DNA of 64,000 nucleotides from Phalacrocorax aristotelis (Eukaryota; Chordata; Aves; Suliformes; Phalacrocoracidae), in NCBI RefSeq assembly GCF_949628215.1, contig NC_134280.1, positions 14,581,795-14,645,794 of the forward strand, in the 5' to 3' direction. Below, piece after piece: positions 1 to 13,500 of this stretch. The notes below the pieces were generated by a model. That model was not told the origin of the DNA. It worked only from the letters and a program-made list of their open reading frames with translations, and did no database searches. The translations under genes and the position numbers were made by a program. The first letter of the stretch is position 1, and every line of letters begins with the position of its first letter.

Positions 1-3000
1 AGACGAGTTTTTACCTCACAATGCAGTTTAGCAGATAACAAAAAGCAATGATTTTTACTAACATTGTGCTGTGACCCTACAAACAAGCTGATCAAAACCC
101 CAGTGAGCAAAGAAAAAATGGATGAAGTAGTGTGATCAATGACGTGTTCAAATGTTATGTGTTTCCTGTACAGTTGCTTGCCTCTCTAAAGACTGTTTGG
201 GGAAAGGACGCAACTTATTTGCACTTTTCTGAAGCCAGTTATTGTTATCTTAAAAAATAACAAAAAGATCACTACTGCTTTCTGTTTGTTCCATTCAAAA
301 TAGAGTGATGCCTTTATGTAAAGCATGGCCGTAAGTATTTTACAACTTTGGAATGAAGTTGGTGTTTGGTACTCTACCAGTGCAACACATGCAGGAAAAT
401 TCAGATTTTCTGCCCTTCTAAAAGCAACTTTCTAAGTTAATAAATAACTTCTACAATATCATTTGGTAGATATAAAAGCAAGCCGATTATTTACTTTCAG
501 TGTACCATTTTTTACGCTGCAAATTCTGGATCATAGCAAGTTATTCATACACTATAAATAAAACTTTAACTGTATTATTGATACATTTAACAAGTTTCTA
601 CTATAATTAGCACCGCAGAGACATCTAGACAAAACCTTAGGCCCTCCACCAAGAATGGCAGAGCCTTTAGCTCTGCGTTTTAGAGCTAAAGACCACGACC
701 GAGAAGCGCAGGAGTAGCGACAACAACAATATGGGTTATGTAGTTCTACTGAAAAGAACTGATGACTCACTGTTAATGTTTACTTGGCCTGTATGCTTTA
801 GGGATGAGTGGAGATTAGTGCAGAAAACTAGTTCTTTTATTCTCCTTTTATTTTGCTTATTACTAGCTAGTACTACTGCATTCATTAAGTCAAGCAAGAT
901 TAAGAATAAACAAGAGGTGCTTGTCATCCAGCAGTAATACAATGCCATGTGCTCACGCACAGCTGCTTGCTTATACATTTTAGCAGCTGTTTTTTCCTGT
1001 CTGTCCACAGTGAAGGGGTATGTTGCCTTGCCAAGTACGTGTACCTTGGCCGTTTCCTACAGCTAGCCCACACCTTTAATCCAGCCTCTGCAGCCCGAGA
1101 GCCTTCCACATTGCTGCTATCCCTGTTCTCACCCCAGCTGGGCCAGGAATCTCCTTTCTCCTCTCACTTCAGTGACGGAAAATGACAGCGAGTTCTCCCT
1201 TCACTTGTATTTGTGTTCCTAACTGCACACACATGTAAAATCATAGAGAAATGACCATTCTCTGATGCAGCTTTACAAGCTAGATAGATTGTTTGCTTTA
1301 TTAGCTGATACTCACTGTGCTTAAAGGGTCGTTTGTCCTAGAGCAGCAATGTCTTAAGGAGTATGACTAAGGCAGCAGGCGGATGATGGCAGAAGCAGCT
1401 CCACTACAGTGTTACAGACCAATTCATACGATGACTGTAGCTGAACTCCTCCTAGTGCCTCAGAAAGCTGCTGTAAAAGGGAAGGGCTCAGGATATGATA
1501 TCATGCACTCATTCTAAAAACAAGGAAACTGTTGTAGATGATTGAAAAAATAACAGCTTAAAAATTCCTGAATGGCCAATAACAGAAAATTACTTTGCTG
1601 CTCTACCTTCCCCACCCTCTCCAGTGAAAAGTTTCAATGAATACAAATGACAAACGTAGAAAACAATATTTATATCACTATTAGGACTAGCCTAAAAGGT
1701 GTATAACAGCTGAGCCGCCTCAGAGCATTGCTTAGCGTTGCCTGGCATTGTCTGTTGTCTGTGCTTATGTCAGGTCTTAAGCTTTGAGGTTGTTATGGGG
1801 TCTCTTCAGGCAAATACACCAATCCCCAGCAGCGCTGGCTCTGCAGCCACAGTTGGGCTTGCGTAAGCAACAAGGACCCATGTGTATTCACTCCTTGGCA
1901 GTACCTTGACTTGTTTATTGCCCTTTTCAGTGAAAGTAAAATCTTCTAAAGCACCTCAGTGACTTAGGAATCCAATTAATATTTTCTAAAGCAATGTAAG
2001 CAAACAAGATTGTAAATCTCATGGAAAGCCAATGTGATTTTGTGCAGATTTGCTGGGGTAAGTTTTACTCCTTAGATCCCTTTCTAATTGCAAGCCTGCT
2101 TTAGAAATAATAATCCATTTACAGGGCTATATCATTATAAATTGATTTCCCAGGTCATCATTTACAGTCTTTAAAAAAGAAATTAATAAACATTTGAAGC
2201 AAAGCAGATGTCCTAACTCAGCACAATTGTTCTTAACCTGGATTTAGTGTTGAAGTTTGCTGTTTCTATTTCAGAGCCAAAGAAGCACCTGCGTGCCTAG
2301 AAGCTTGTCTGTTCTTTCCAGCTTTATCAATTGGTCTAATAAGTCACTCATTTTTCTCTCAAGTTGTCAGGATATTTTTGTTTCTGTTATAGTCCCATAA
2401 AACACTCACAGACAAAAATTTAGCACAGCCTTCAAGTACATTACATTTTAATGTTGAGTTTGGAATTGCTAAATTCTCTGTTATGGCAGTCATTGCGCTT
2501 GCCTTTCAGATTTCTTTTTTTTGTGTTAAAAATTTCCTGTTATTTTTTCATGTAATTCATCCCAGATTCAGCATTAAGGCCACCCATGAGTGATATACTG
2601 TAGTTTACTATCATTTTCAAGCTCCTGTATTGGCTTTTCATTTAACGGCTTGGATTTTTGGGAACTTTATCATATTAAAGCAATTAAGTGACTGGACAGT
2701 TTATGTTTCAGTATTTGTCAATACCCTTCTACTGAGCTGTACAACAGGGTGTTGCTCTTGCAGCTCTATTGTTTAAACAGGAATATTTTGCTGCCAGATT
2801 TCTTTTTCTCTTTGTGCCCTTTGTTACTGGACTTTTAATTTCAGGAACTTGTTCCATTTAGGAGGATAGTGGAAGAACAATACTTTATAATATAATATTT
2901 ATTAAACAGATGATGTTATTATCAATGCTTGTTTATCTAGTGGTGAGGTGTCTCCTAAATTAACCAGCAGTAGCAGTAAAATAAACTGGAACACAGAACC

Positions 3001-3926
3001 ATTTTCTTCATAAAGATTCTAGGGTTTTTTTAGCTACTTGCACTTCTGAATCAAGGCTCAATCATCTTTAGTTGTTCTGTGTAGTAAAGGGTAGTGACAT
3101 CTCAAATTGGGCAAACATAAATTGCTTGTGAGGTTGAGGAGTGTGAATTAAGATCACTAATACATTTACTTTTGTAGAATTTGGGAAGTCCCTTCTCAAA
3201 AATGGGATGCGGTTTACAGTTACATTTCTGATTCTCTGCTTTCACCTTTATTTTCAGAATTACTATAAAACCTATACAGGTGATCACCTGGATTTGAGAT
3301 GATGTTCCACAACAGCATAGACTTGTCACAGCTCCAGGTTTGATTTGGACATTTCACGTATTCACACACTGGAATTCAAACCATACCCTTAAATATTCAG
3401 CGGATGAGGGAGCTGGAACTGCTGCTTGCGATGAAGGGAGCAGGGGTACCTCTAGTCTGTTCCTACTCCTCTCTGGCCCCCCGACAAGGTTACTCCACAG
3501 CACGCATCTGGCTGCAACACCTGGGTCATTGCTCAGCCCAAGATCTAAGGAGGTGGGGTACTGCCTGTGTTGTGCTCCTAATCTCAATCTGCAGGAATTA
3601 AAACAGATGGTACCTTGGAATATTCCAAGTGAGGATATTCTGAAGACAACACACACATTAGTAACCAGGCCTTGAGTGCAGACAGATGAAGCAAGCCTAG
3701 ACTAACCACAGTCATGTTGGTGTTGATTCTCTCCTTGGTTCTCTATTGATTTTACCATCCATCTGACTTCATCCTGAATTACTTCAGTGCAAGTAAAATG
3801 AAAAGCAGATTAATTGTGCACAGTCCTGGTTTGTTTTGTTGTATTCCTTTTTCTTCTTGCCAGAAGACCATCTTCCTCTTAGATTCTTGTGTGTTGCATC
3901 ATCTTCCTGTTTTCTTTCACAATTTA

Positions 3927-4150
3927 GTTAGAATTATGGAATCATGAAATAACTTTGATTAGAAGGAATCACTGGAGATCATCTGGTGCTTTACTCAAAA
4001 CAGGGCTGTCTTCAAAGTTAGGCCAGGTTGCTTAGTGCCTTGCCTGGTCCAGGTGTGAATATATCCAAGGGCTGACATTCCAGTCTCACTGGGCTGCCTG
4101 TTTAAGGGTTGGACCACCCTGACTGTGAAGTCCATAAGAAGTGTAACTCA
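3927..4150 (-). mobile_element. CR1 LINE fragment, 3' end, diverged
   Basis: The sequence follows the reverse complement of the avian CR1 3' end in order: the tail-proximal segment around ggaatcatgaaat, an aggaatcactggagatcatctgg block, a cagg...ttgcttagtgccttg block and a tggaccaccctgactgtgaag block. It is diverged and 5'-truncated, typical of old CR1 copies in birds. It carries no coding capacity. The ends are approximate. Confidence 0.8.
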
Positions 4151-5224
4151 CATTTCACTGTGCATATATAAGGCTGGGATGTTTCCCCACATTAACATAC
4201 AGCACCTGGTAGTAAACCTGTCTGGGGAAGTAGTTTGGAGCTTGGGAAAGAGGTGTGAGGGAACTGTAATATGGGGAAATTAGGAAAATCCAAGATTTTA
4301 GTTTTATAGAAGGCAGTAGGAGAGACAGTAGTGAGCAGGAATAAAAGGGATCGTGGCAGGGAGGGAGAAAAGAAAGGGCTGTTTCACAGGTCAGTCAAGG
4401 TTGTGTGTGGGAGGATGACTTGGATGATGAGAAGGCAGCAGGACTGTAACTAAAATGGTTACCACCTCCAGATTTGGGTACCTCTTACATCCCTAAATAA
4501 ATCTTCAATGGTGTGCCATAGCTAAAAATATCTTGCCAGTTCTGGCATGAAGTTGATTACAGGAGCTTGTAGATCATTTTGATTTCTTAGGTTCCCTGTG
4601 CAGTCTCAGCTGGATAGTTCACTTCACATTTAAGACAGTGCAGATATTTTGGTCTGCTACTGCTCTGTTCCCGAGAAAGTTGCCTTTTTGTAGAAAGAGG
4701 TACAGGTCCTGCAGCATACAAACATAGACAACACAGGACATTTATACTGGAGCTTCTTTATAGATAACTCCAGTTTCCACCACCATTAATTCTCTCAGAG
4801 ATACCTGGACTAAAAGATGCTTTATAAATATAAGCAAAGATTGTTCTTTATGACAATACCAAGGAGTTGGAGCAGTGATGAGAAATTTTAGCATTGAGCA
4901 CTATGAGGTATAAACAATTTTCCAACACTAATAAAAAGGAAAAGCAGAAACTGGAGAATTCCTTTGCTGATTAGCTCAGGAAATTCCTGAGTTGGAATTG
5001 GAATTCCTGAATTGGGGATTTCTCCTAAATTGCTCAGGAAAATTCATTGTGACTGTTAAAATTGCTCTCAGGTGTCCAAGAGCAACACTAGCAGCAACTG
5101 CGTTTTGCAATAGCAGAAAGCAAAGAGGAACATGGATGTGTGAGAAGAGGGAAAAGATCTTTAAGAAGGGTGAAATGAGTTTGTGTTCCTAAGAACTAAG
5201 GTCTAGGTGATTTAGAATATCACA

Positions 5225-5350
5225 TTTAGTGATGTAAACATGTTACCTGATGTGTCCTCACAATACTGTTGTGAAGTAGGGAAGGATTATACCTTGTTTT
5301 GACAGAAGGAGAAACATGGACAGAAAAGGTTAAATTCTTACCAGGATCCT
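5225..5350 (+). repeat. MIR-like ancient SINE remnant
   Basis: The stretch resembles the MIR core: a cctcacaatactgttgtgaagtaggg segment is followed by a ttgacagaaggagaaac and acagaaaaggttaa segment, in the spacing typical of MIR/CORE-SINE elements shared by amniotes. It is strongly diverged and was recognised by eye only. Confidence 0.45.
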
Positions 5351-8300
5351 TGCCAGCTTCTTTCAAAGTAGTTTCCAAGGAAGATCTTTCCCTGCAGAAA
5401 GCTTGTAGCTACAGACATGTCTCCAAGCTTCCCTCTGTTACTATGGGAGAACAGAGGTGGTCATAGCTATTGAAGCTACTGGCCTGGTCTTTTTTTTGGA
5501 GATCTGACTGGATTATGATCTTAACAGAGAACAGGCAGAAACAACCTTTTCTATGTGATGACTCACCTTGCCAGAGGAAGATTAGTCAATGGAAATTTGT
5601 GTCTGCCTGTACTAGTTAGTAAATGTGTACCCATCCCTGATAAGGCCAGGGGCAAAGCGCTAGGGCAGCGGGAGTGGAAGCCTGAGTTCAGTAGTCATAG
5701 CTTTTTTGCTGTTGGCACTCCAACATCAACAGAAGTAAGAGCAGAGGAGTCCTAGGCTGATTTCCAGCATTGTAACAGACCTTACGCTTGGAGGATGTCA
5801 GGTGCTGAGTCTCAGCTCTCCCATTTACCCTTTCTGCTCACGATCTGTGCAAGGCATACTCCAGCCTTTCCCCAACACACGCTTTTTTCACCTCATCTTG
5901 GGTCAGTACAGGACTGATAATTTTTCCTAGATCTTCTGACAAGGGAAATTATTCAGTCTCAAGCTCATGTAACTTTAGATTCCTTTTGTACTGCCCTATT
6001 AATCAGTAAAGTGGTAATGTTGTAACCAGAACCTTGTAGTAGCAAAGTTAAGTAGAGTTCTAAAGAAGGCCTTACCTCCTCATTCAATAAACATTCATTA
6101 AAATGCTAGCTCGCTTCTTTTTCTTCATTCTGGTAGTTGACCACTCTTGTGTCAGGGTACTTCATATCATCAGGGGTACCTTGGCATTGCCATTCTTTCC
6201 CAGAAGTGTCTGAAATAAAAAGACTTGATTATTTGCCAGCTAAAAAAAATTCAGTTCCTTTTTCCCTAATACTGGTAAATGCAGTTTGAATGACGTCAGC
6301 AATAGGATTTTGGTATATCAGTGTCCACATCCTAAATATAGCCTTCACAAGAGGACCAAATGGAAAAATCCTTTGGAAGGTCTCTTCGTTGCAACTTCTC
6401 TCTACAATGAACTACTGTTGAAACAAACCTGGAGATAAATGGGACTGCAAACTCTATCACATAAATAAAGACTGCTAATACCTCTCTCTAAAGAAACTCT
6501 TTCATTAACCTTAATGATCCAGAGGCTATTGTATACTCAGTGTGTTCACTAGTCATTAATTGTAGGACATTAATAAAGTCCCTGCTTTCAGTGTACCTTG
6601 ATGAAACAATAAACTCTGTAAATTCAACCCTCCACAACATCAGCCTGAACCACTGGTCCCAATCTCTGTGTCCCAAGCTGCTAACGCAGTCTGAGCAGTG
6701 TTTAAATAACTGTTCCTATATAATTTTATGGCATGCACATACACTGAGGCTGAGAATCCCAGTCTGAACCCTAGCGCAGGATACAGACAACTAGTGTGTC
6801 AGAACGGGACAACACTTTGCTTCCTCATTCATGGTTTTCTTGGTTTCACCAAGGCCTACAAGCTTCTAGTTTAGCCTGATCAGAGGGAAAAAGGAAGATA
6901 AAATCCACTAGTTTAGCAAAGGATTTTCTTTATCACCACTTCTTACCCTTAAAAAAACCTCCTGAGTTACACATCTTTGCAAAATAACAAGTGTTTTGCC
7001 TTTTCTCAGTCTGCTCTCACTCCTGTGGCTTCCAGGTTTTGTCAGCGTCTCAGGTGAGACAGAATGCCTCCTGTTGCTCTCTCCAGATTATTTGTCTTAA
7101 TATTTGGCAATGATTTGCTCTCATTTGCAGAGAAGCCTTCCTTTTTATATACAGGCTGCCTCCTTTAGTCATATGCTCCAGCCAAAATACTCCAGCTGCA
7201 TCTGCATAGCATACATTGAAATAGTTGTTTTGTGGGGTTGGGATAGGAATGAGAGACATTCAGACAGGACAGCCCTTGACTGCTTGATGTTGGTCTCTCA
7301 AGTTTAGTTATTCCAGGAGTGGTCAAGCACTGCCCCTGGTCTGAGCAGCATAATAGACTGACATAGCCCATCTGGACTTTCTGTATGGACTAGAAAAAGA
7401 CAGAATGGCAAACCTAATACAGACACAGGCTTACGATTCGTTGCAGATGTTTGTGCTTCTACAATGCACATCTCATCTATTGGGATGCCATGTAGTTATT
7501 GGTCAGAATATGAACAAAGAAGAGAAAGCAAAACATCACTCAGAGTAGGTTACTTGTTAAAGAAACTCAGTATTTAACTGTTAAAATAGGAAACACATTG
7601 CAGAGAAAGGAAAGGTCTCCATTTAACTGCTCTTCACAGTTATTCTTAGTCATTGCCAGTAATCAGCTATCACCTGGTTGAATTAATCACATCCTGAATT
7701 ACTATGCATAAAATAAATGTGTTCATTTGGGGGAAGAAAAAATGTATAGGGTCGTGTTGTGTGATTTGTTCCTGTTTCCTATTCATCTATCCTGTACCTC
7801 AGCTTCTCCTAATGAAAGAGGGTGTTATGTCCTCCTGAAAATAGGTGGCAAATACATTTTAACCTGTGTAAGTTTCAAAGTCAGCTCACCTTTTTACAAG
7901 ATAGAAACACAAAATAAAATTCATCACAGTTTATTTGACTCTTAGCTAATTTAATATATTCAAACTGCGTTTTAACCACCAAGAAAACCTTTAATTTACT
8001 CTAATTCACTGACTTGTCTACTTCACACAACAATGTACCTTTTCAAGCGTTATCTTCATTTGCTATATTCTATTGAGCCACTAGATGTCCCTCGTTCCTA
8101 CATAAAGCTCCAGATATGAGAAAATCCATAATTAATCAGTGGGACCAAGCTGGACCTCAAGCAGGGTAGCAGCATGTTTGTGTTCACAGCATGCAGAGTT
8201 TTTCCGTAATAAATACCAGTCCTTTGAATCATGCCACTGGGTGTGATTCTATAAATCGTAGCAATTCCAAACACTGATGTGCCAAACCCACAACAAACCT

Positions 8301-10479
8301 AACTGTGTTTGGACAAAGTGTATACGGCAAATGCAAAAATCAGATGAGGCTGAAGAGGCCACAAAATAGGCCACAAATCAATGCATCACGGAGTAAACTG
8401 CCTCATTCCATTCCCAGCTATTCATTGACAACAGTGTATTGACAACAACGTATACATATGTTATTACAGACTTTCTTTGTTATTCATGAAGTAAAACAGC
8501 ATGGTCTTTCTTGGCAGTCGGACTAGATCAGATCGTATTTATTTAAAGCATACATTTGACAGGAGTCTAGCTGGGCTATGGGTGGACCATACGACTACGT
8601 GGATTTAGATAATTACAGACTAGCTGGGGAACAGCCACTTCAGTATCAGGCTATGAACGCTGGGCAATGTAAAACAGACATGATGCCAATAAAGGCATTT
8701 GACTTACACTGGTGATGGTGAAAGCCAAACACTGCTCTGAGGGAAACAAAATGTTTCACCAAGTAAATAGTGTCAGGAAGCTACTTGCAACTGCCTGTGA
8801 GCTGTGCAACTCCCTCTTCCCTTCCTGCACCCTATCTGCCTTTAGCAAGTTTCCTCTGTGCACACAGACCTGACCCCCGTTAGTTATATATATATTTATA
8901 CCATCAGCACTTTGCAAGACCCTGCTACAGAAAGTGCTGCATCTCTAATTTTGTTTTGGAAACTCTTCCTCAGATTAGGACTCACTTCCTTGTTATTTTA
9001 AATTCATGGACTGGGAAGGGAAAGGTCACATCTAAGGCAAAAACTGGAGAAACCCTTCCTCCAGATTAGTTTTGCTTTTCACGTCACGTGAGTGGTGGCA
9101 AATTACATCTTTATAAGAAACAGGACTCTGATGGCCTTTTTGCCTCACCAAAATGTTCATGGCAGAAGGTCACAGCGTTTCTTTTCCCAGTTGTTTTTGA
9201 AATTGGTCCTTGGAAACTAGGGTGCTGCTATCTTTCAGTAAGGAAAAGGTTCTGCCACCTCAGTGTTACTAGTCTCCTAATATTAATGCCACTGACTGAA
9301 TCATGCAGATTTTCATTGGTAATTAAATATCAGATCATGGTGTATGCTCTCAACCCTATTTATGCTTTTCATGCCTGATGATTTTAGGGGGAGCATAAGC
9401 ATCTAAATGCCATTATTAGTTCTGGTCCTGTTCTTAAAAGATGAAGGGGAAAAAATATGTAGTTCTTAAGAATGTATTTATTTGTCCAAGGCATAGTCAA
9501 AGCACGGAGAGCTGGGAACGTAAGTACTAAAACCTACACAACATGCTTACACTCTTCTCTACTGCAGGCCTTTGAACTCTTCTTCTGGTTCTCCCTCCCA
9601 GCTGTCCTCAGTGTGACTCCACTGGAGGGAACGATTGTTGAAGAGACGGTGGTGCGTACAATGCATCAAGCACTTCTGGCCCTTCAGTTACTGCATCGTC
9701 TAGAGCTGCTCAGATGATAGTTAATGACAATCTTGCCATTAATATACTGTGTACTGATGACCAGCTTGCCCTAGGCCATCTACCAGTGATACCAGAGGGG
9801 GTCAAATCCAAAACCCAGTGACCATCAGTGTGATATTTTAATTGTTTTGAGTGGGATTTGTATCAGATTGTTGTTTTCCACTGACGAAAGATAAACCATT
9901 ATGGGACTAATAAATCCTACAGTTCCATAGAATCCCTGGTGTTCTTTCTAATGCTTAATAGCTCTGCTGTCACCAGTTATCTAACTTAGTCTGAAGCTAA
10001 ATTTTTTTTTCATAGGCTAATACGTACAATCTCTTTTCCCTTCCTGCTTACTCTCATTGTTGGCCATCTTTTTAATAGGAAACTGAGAACTAAGAGATGG
10101 AGAGAACAGAATGACCTATTGAACCAATTTCACTCCATGGCATAGCTGACAGGAAAGCGGCTGCCTCAGCTCAGGGTTCCAGGAACGGAAAACCAGATGT
10201 TTCTTGGCTACATTTAACAGACGTTATTCCAGTTTAAAACAACATTTAAAAATGCAGATCCCAAGAGTTAATGCATTTCCAAAATATTCAAAGAATGGGA
10301 AAGTGGAAATCTCTTGCAAGTCTTCAAGTAGTGCCAAGCATGCCTTTTTTTCTTTCCTTTTATTTCTCCAAATGAACTTCTCCAGTTTAGCATTCCTGTG
10401 GCTGATACATACACCAGAACATGCATCGGTGCCTACATGCCTTAGATAATCAGATTGGGTAGATTAACACTGCCACAAA

Positions 10480-10560
10480 CTTAGCATGCGACCTTGGGCA
10501 AATCACTTGATTTCCCTGGATCTCAGTTCTCCACTTGTGCTACCTAGAGCTTGTAAGCTC
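10480..10560 (+). repeat. MIR-like ancient SINE remnant
   Basis: It contains the hallmark MIR string gcgaccttgggcaaatcact, followed by a 'tctcagttctcc' segment as in the MIR core ('...cctcagtttcc...'). It is short and diverged. No target-site duplication was recognised. Confidence 0.6.
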
Positions 10561-13500
10561 TTCCCAATAGTGTCTCTTTTAGCTGCCAGTATCTACAACA
10601 GCTAGTGCAAACAAACCATAAATAAGAACATAGCCCTAGGGTATTACCATAAAATAGATTTTAAAAATTAAGTTAACTACCAGCTATTCAGTAAATGGTG
10701 ACAGTACGTAAAAGAATGGGGGGAGAGACAGGTTCTGTGTGGGGTAATTGCAGACCATCCTGACAACTGTGGATGCTGTAAGTCCCGGCCTAAAGTCGAG
10801 GGATGGAAGGGCAAAAGTGTGAGAAGAAAAGAGTTTCCATCCTATTCCCTGAATAGATTCAGGCTGCTGTGTTATTCAGCCATAAAATCAAATCCTTAAT
10901 TTAGAGCATCTTCCCAGGGCGACCAAATTATACTAGGGCCATGAAGACCCTCAGAATAAGCCAAAATCAGGGAGGGCAGGAACGTATGCTGAAGCATTCT
11001 TACCCCGAGCATGCCAGGTTTGCCTCTGAGTACATTTAGCACACGTACAGAGACTTTCCTGTCAAGGATCACAGAATTAGGGTGACATTATTCTCATGCT
11101 ACCAACAGAGAAAATGACAGCATACAAGTGATAACAAAAAATATGTTAAAGATCTGAAGTTCGTGGAACTGTATTTCCCAAGAATAAACTTTAGCCCATA
11201 TTTAAACAATTTCCTTCTTCCAGTTATGCCAAGTAAATCACAAGAGCTGGCTGTGATAAAACACTCTAAGCACTTCCTTCCATGGCTGAAACCAGAGATA
11301 TGCTACCAGCCCCAAAATAAAAAATGCCTCAGCTTAAATTGATTACTGGCTCTCTTGTTGGTTTTGGTGGAAATAAAGGTGGAGATGATGACTTTGCTGA
11401 AAGAGTTCTTGAACTTATCAGATGTCCCTGATCCTCAGAGCACTGTACAGCTTTGGGGCTGGGGGAACTGAAGCTCTTTACTGAGGCAGAGGGGTATCAC
11501 CAACAGAAAAAGGAGCAGAAACACAAATTTCACAAAGCTATTTCCCTGATGCTCAAATGTACTTGCAGAAATTTCCTGGTATTCTCCCACACCCCGCACT
11601 GATACATAACACATGTACATTACATTAAGCCAAATGCATTACTTTATTAAGGAATTATTGTGGATATGATATGATTCTATTTCACTAGAGAACTGAGATA
11701 TTCACGACTTTTTAAAAAGAAAATTTAGTCCAAAATTGATTTCTTCTCAGGAAACGAAATACTTTCTGAAAAATATTGACTTTCACAAAATGATTATTCT
11801 ATGTGAAAATGATTGAGCCATTTTTCAAATATTTCAAAATAAAAAGCATAATATTTTGGATTAGAAAGGAGTGAAACATTCTCCAAACACTTTAAATATA
11901 TAGACTAGAAACTTGAAAACAAAGACTTCAGATGGCGTCTTTTGGAATAAAGATAGCTTCTTGTTTTACAGCCAGCCATAGCAGAATTTTCTTGTATCTT
12001 TATAGAATAGCGTGTATAATATAGCAGCCTTAAGGGTAAAAACACTGGCATGTAAAAGCATTAAGGTCACATATTAGAATTTAGTGTGGCCTGTAACAAC
12101 ACAGAAGAACTAAGCTGGGCACTCTTGGTCTTTTGTGGCCACAGCCTCTATGCCTGCTCCTTGTATTCAGGTTTCATAAATTGTTCAAAACTTTATTGAT
12201 AGAATTAATAGCTAAAATACCACTTCTCAACATCTGGTTTGTATTCTTCTCCCAGTTATGCTGGTGCAACTCTAAATGAAACTGAATGCCTTACGTGAAG
12301 CCACTCCAAATTTATGATGGCATAAGGAAGAAGTGAACTTGGTTCTTTGTCTTTAGAAGATGTCTGTATTTGCAGCCAAGTAAAATCCCATACAGTTCCA
12401 CACTCTGTGGCACAAGAGTGCCATCCAGCGGTAATTCCCAAACCTGTATTCGCCGGAGCCATCCCCGGAGAGGTGACTAGTAGCCGGTACTGCTTATACC
12501 TAACAGTCTGATAGCTGCAGATCCAAACTCCCAAGTAGCCATTGCTAGGCTGAAAGGAACATTTAGGGTAAAAATCAATAAATTCTATGTTTTTTAAAAT
12601 CAGTTTTCCATACTGAAGTAGTTTAGACAATGAATGCAGATTGTTGCTTGATTGAGAGTAGGAACGTGCTGAAATGGGAGGCTCCTGGGCTAGCTAGAGG
12701 TGGAAGCAGTATGTACCATCACCTTAATGTTTGTTTCATCTCAGCTAATAAACTCTGCTACGTTTCAGCCTTCTCTGATGGCATGGCATTACCCAGGTCT
12801 GTTAGGAACACGCCGATGCTAATTTGAGCACCCTTGTATAGAGCTTCACCACCCGCTTTAGACGTGTTCTGTGCAGGGTCACAAATGAGCGATGAAGCTT
12901 TGAAGCTGGTTTCAGGTGAATACTGATGCACCCAGATGTCAGTGTGGCTACTGATATCTCTGATCTGCAAAGAACAAGCCCTGAACTCAGACCTTCCACT
13001 TCCCGGATAAATGCTTTACCTGCTCTAGTGTATCATAAAAGTGCCTTTTTAGATGGAACAGGTACAGCTGCAGTTGTGAAGACTCAGTCCCACTGGCTTC
13101 CATTAGAGGGGTTTGAAGATTACCTCTTGAACTGAGCCGCTCTGGGGACTTGTATGGAGTGACACGTAGTTTTTAGTTCCTGACTGAGTTGAGATGTGAA
13201 TGTGTGCCCAGCTGCTTAGCCCTGTTGAACTGGTGCAGATCTGGGCACTTACGGAGAGGCTCTATGCAGCCGAGTAGCTTATGTAAAAACATGTAAGGTG
13301 GCTTGAATTTACGCATGGTGCAAGGTCAGGCGCAGCTCACTGGGGTTTTCCACCACCTCTGTTTTAGATTTAGGAGCTCAAGTTCTGCTCTAAACCCTTA
13401 TTTTTTGGACTTGGCCTGCAGCCAATACATTTGGTTAAAACCTCATGTATTTCATGCAGATTTTACTGATCTACCTTATTTCCTGCCTCCCCCTCCCCCC

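Noticed and set aside
552-770. - strand frame at the left end with an acceptor-like gtcgtggtctttag, possible terminal exon of a leftward gene
   Set aside because: A single short exon with no partner exon in the window and no recognisable protein.
12256-12630. 124-codon - strand frame
   Set aside because: No recognised domain, no splice partners and no promoter nearby. A frame of this length is expected by chance in 64 kb.
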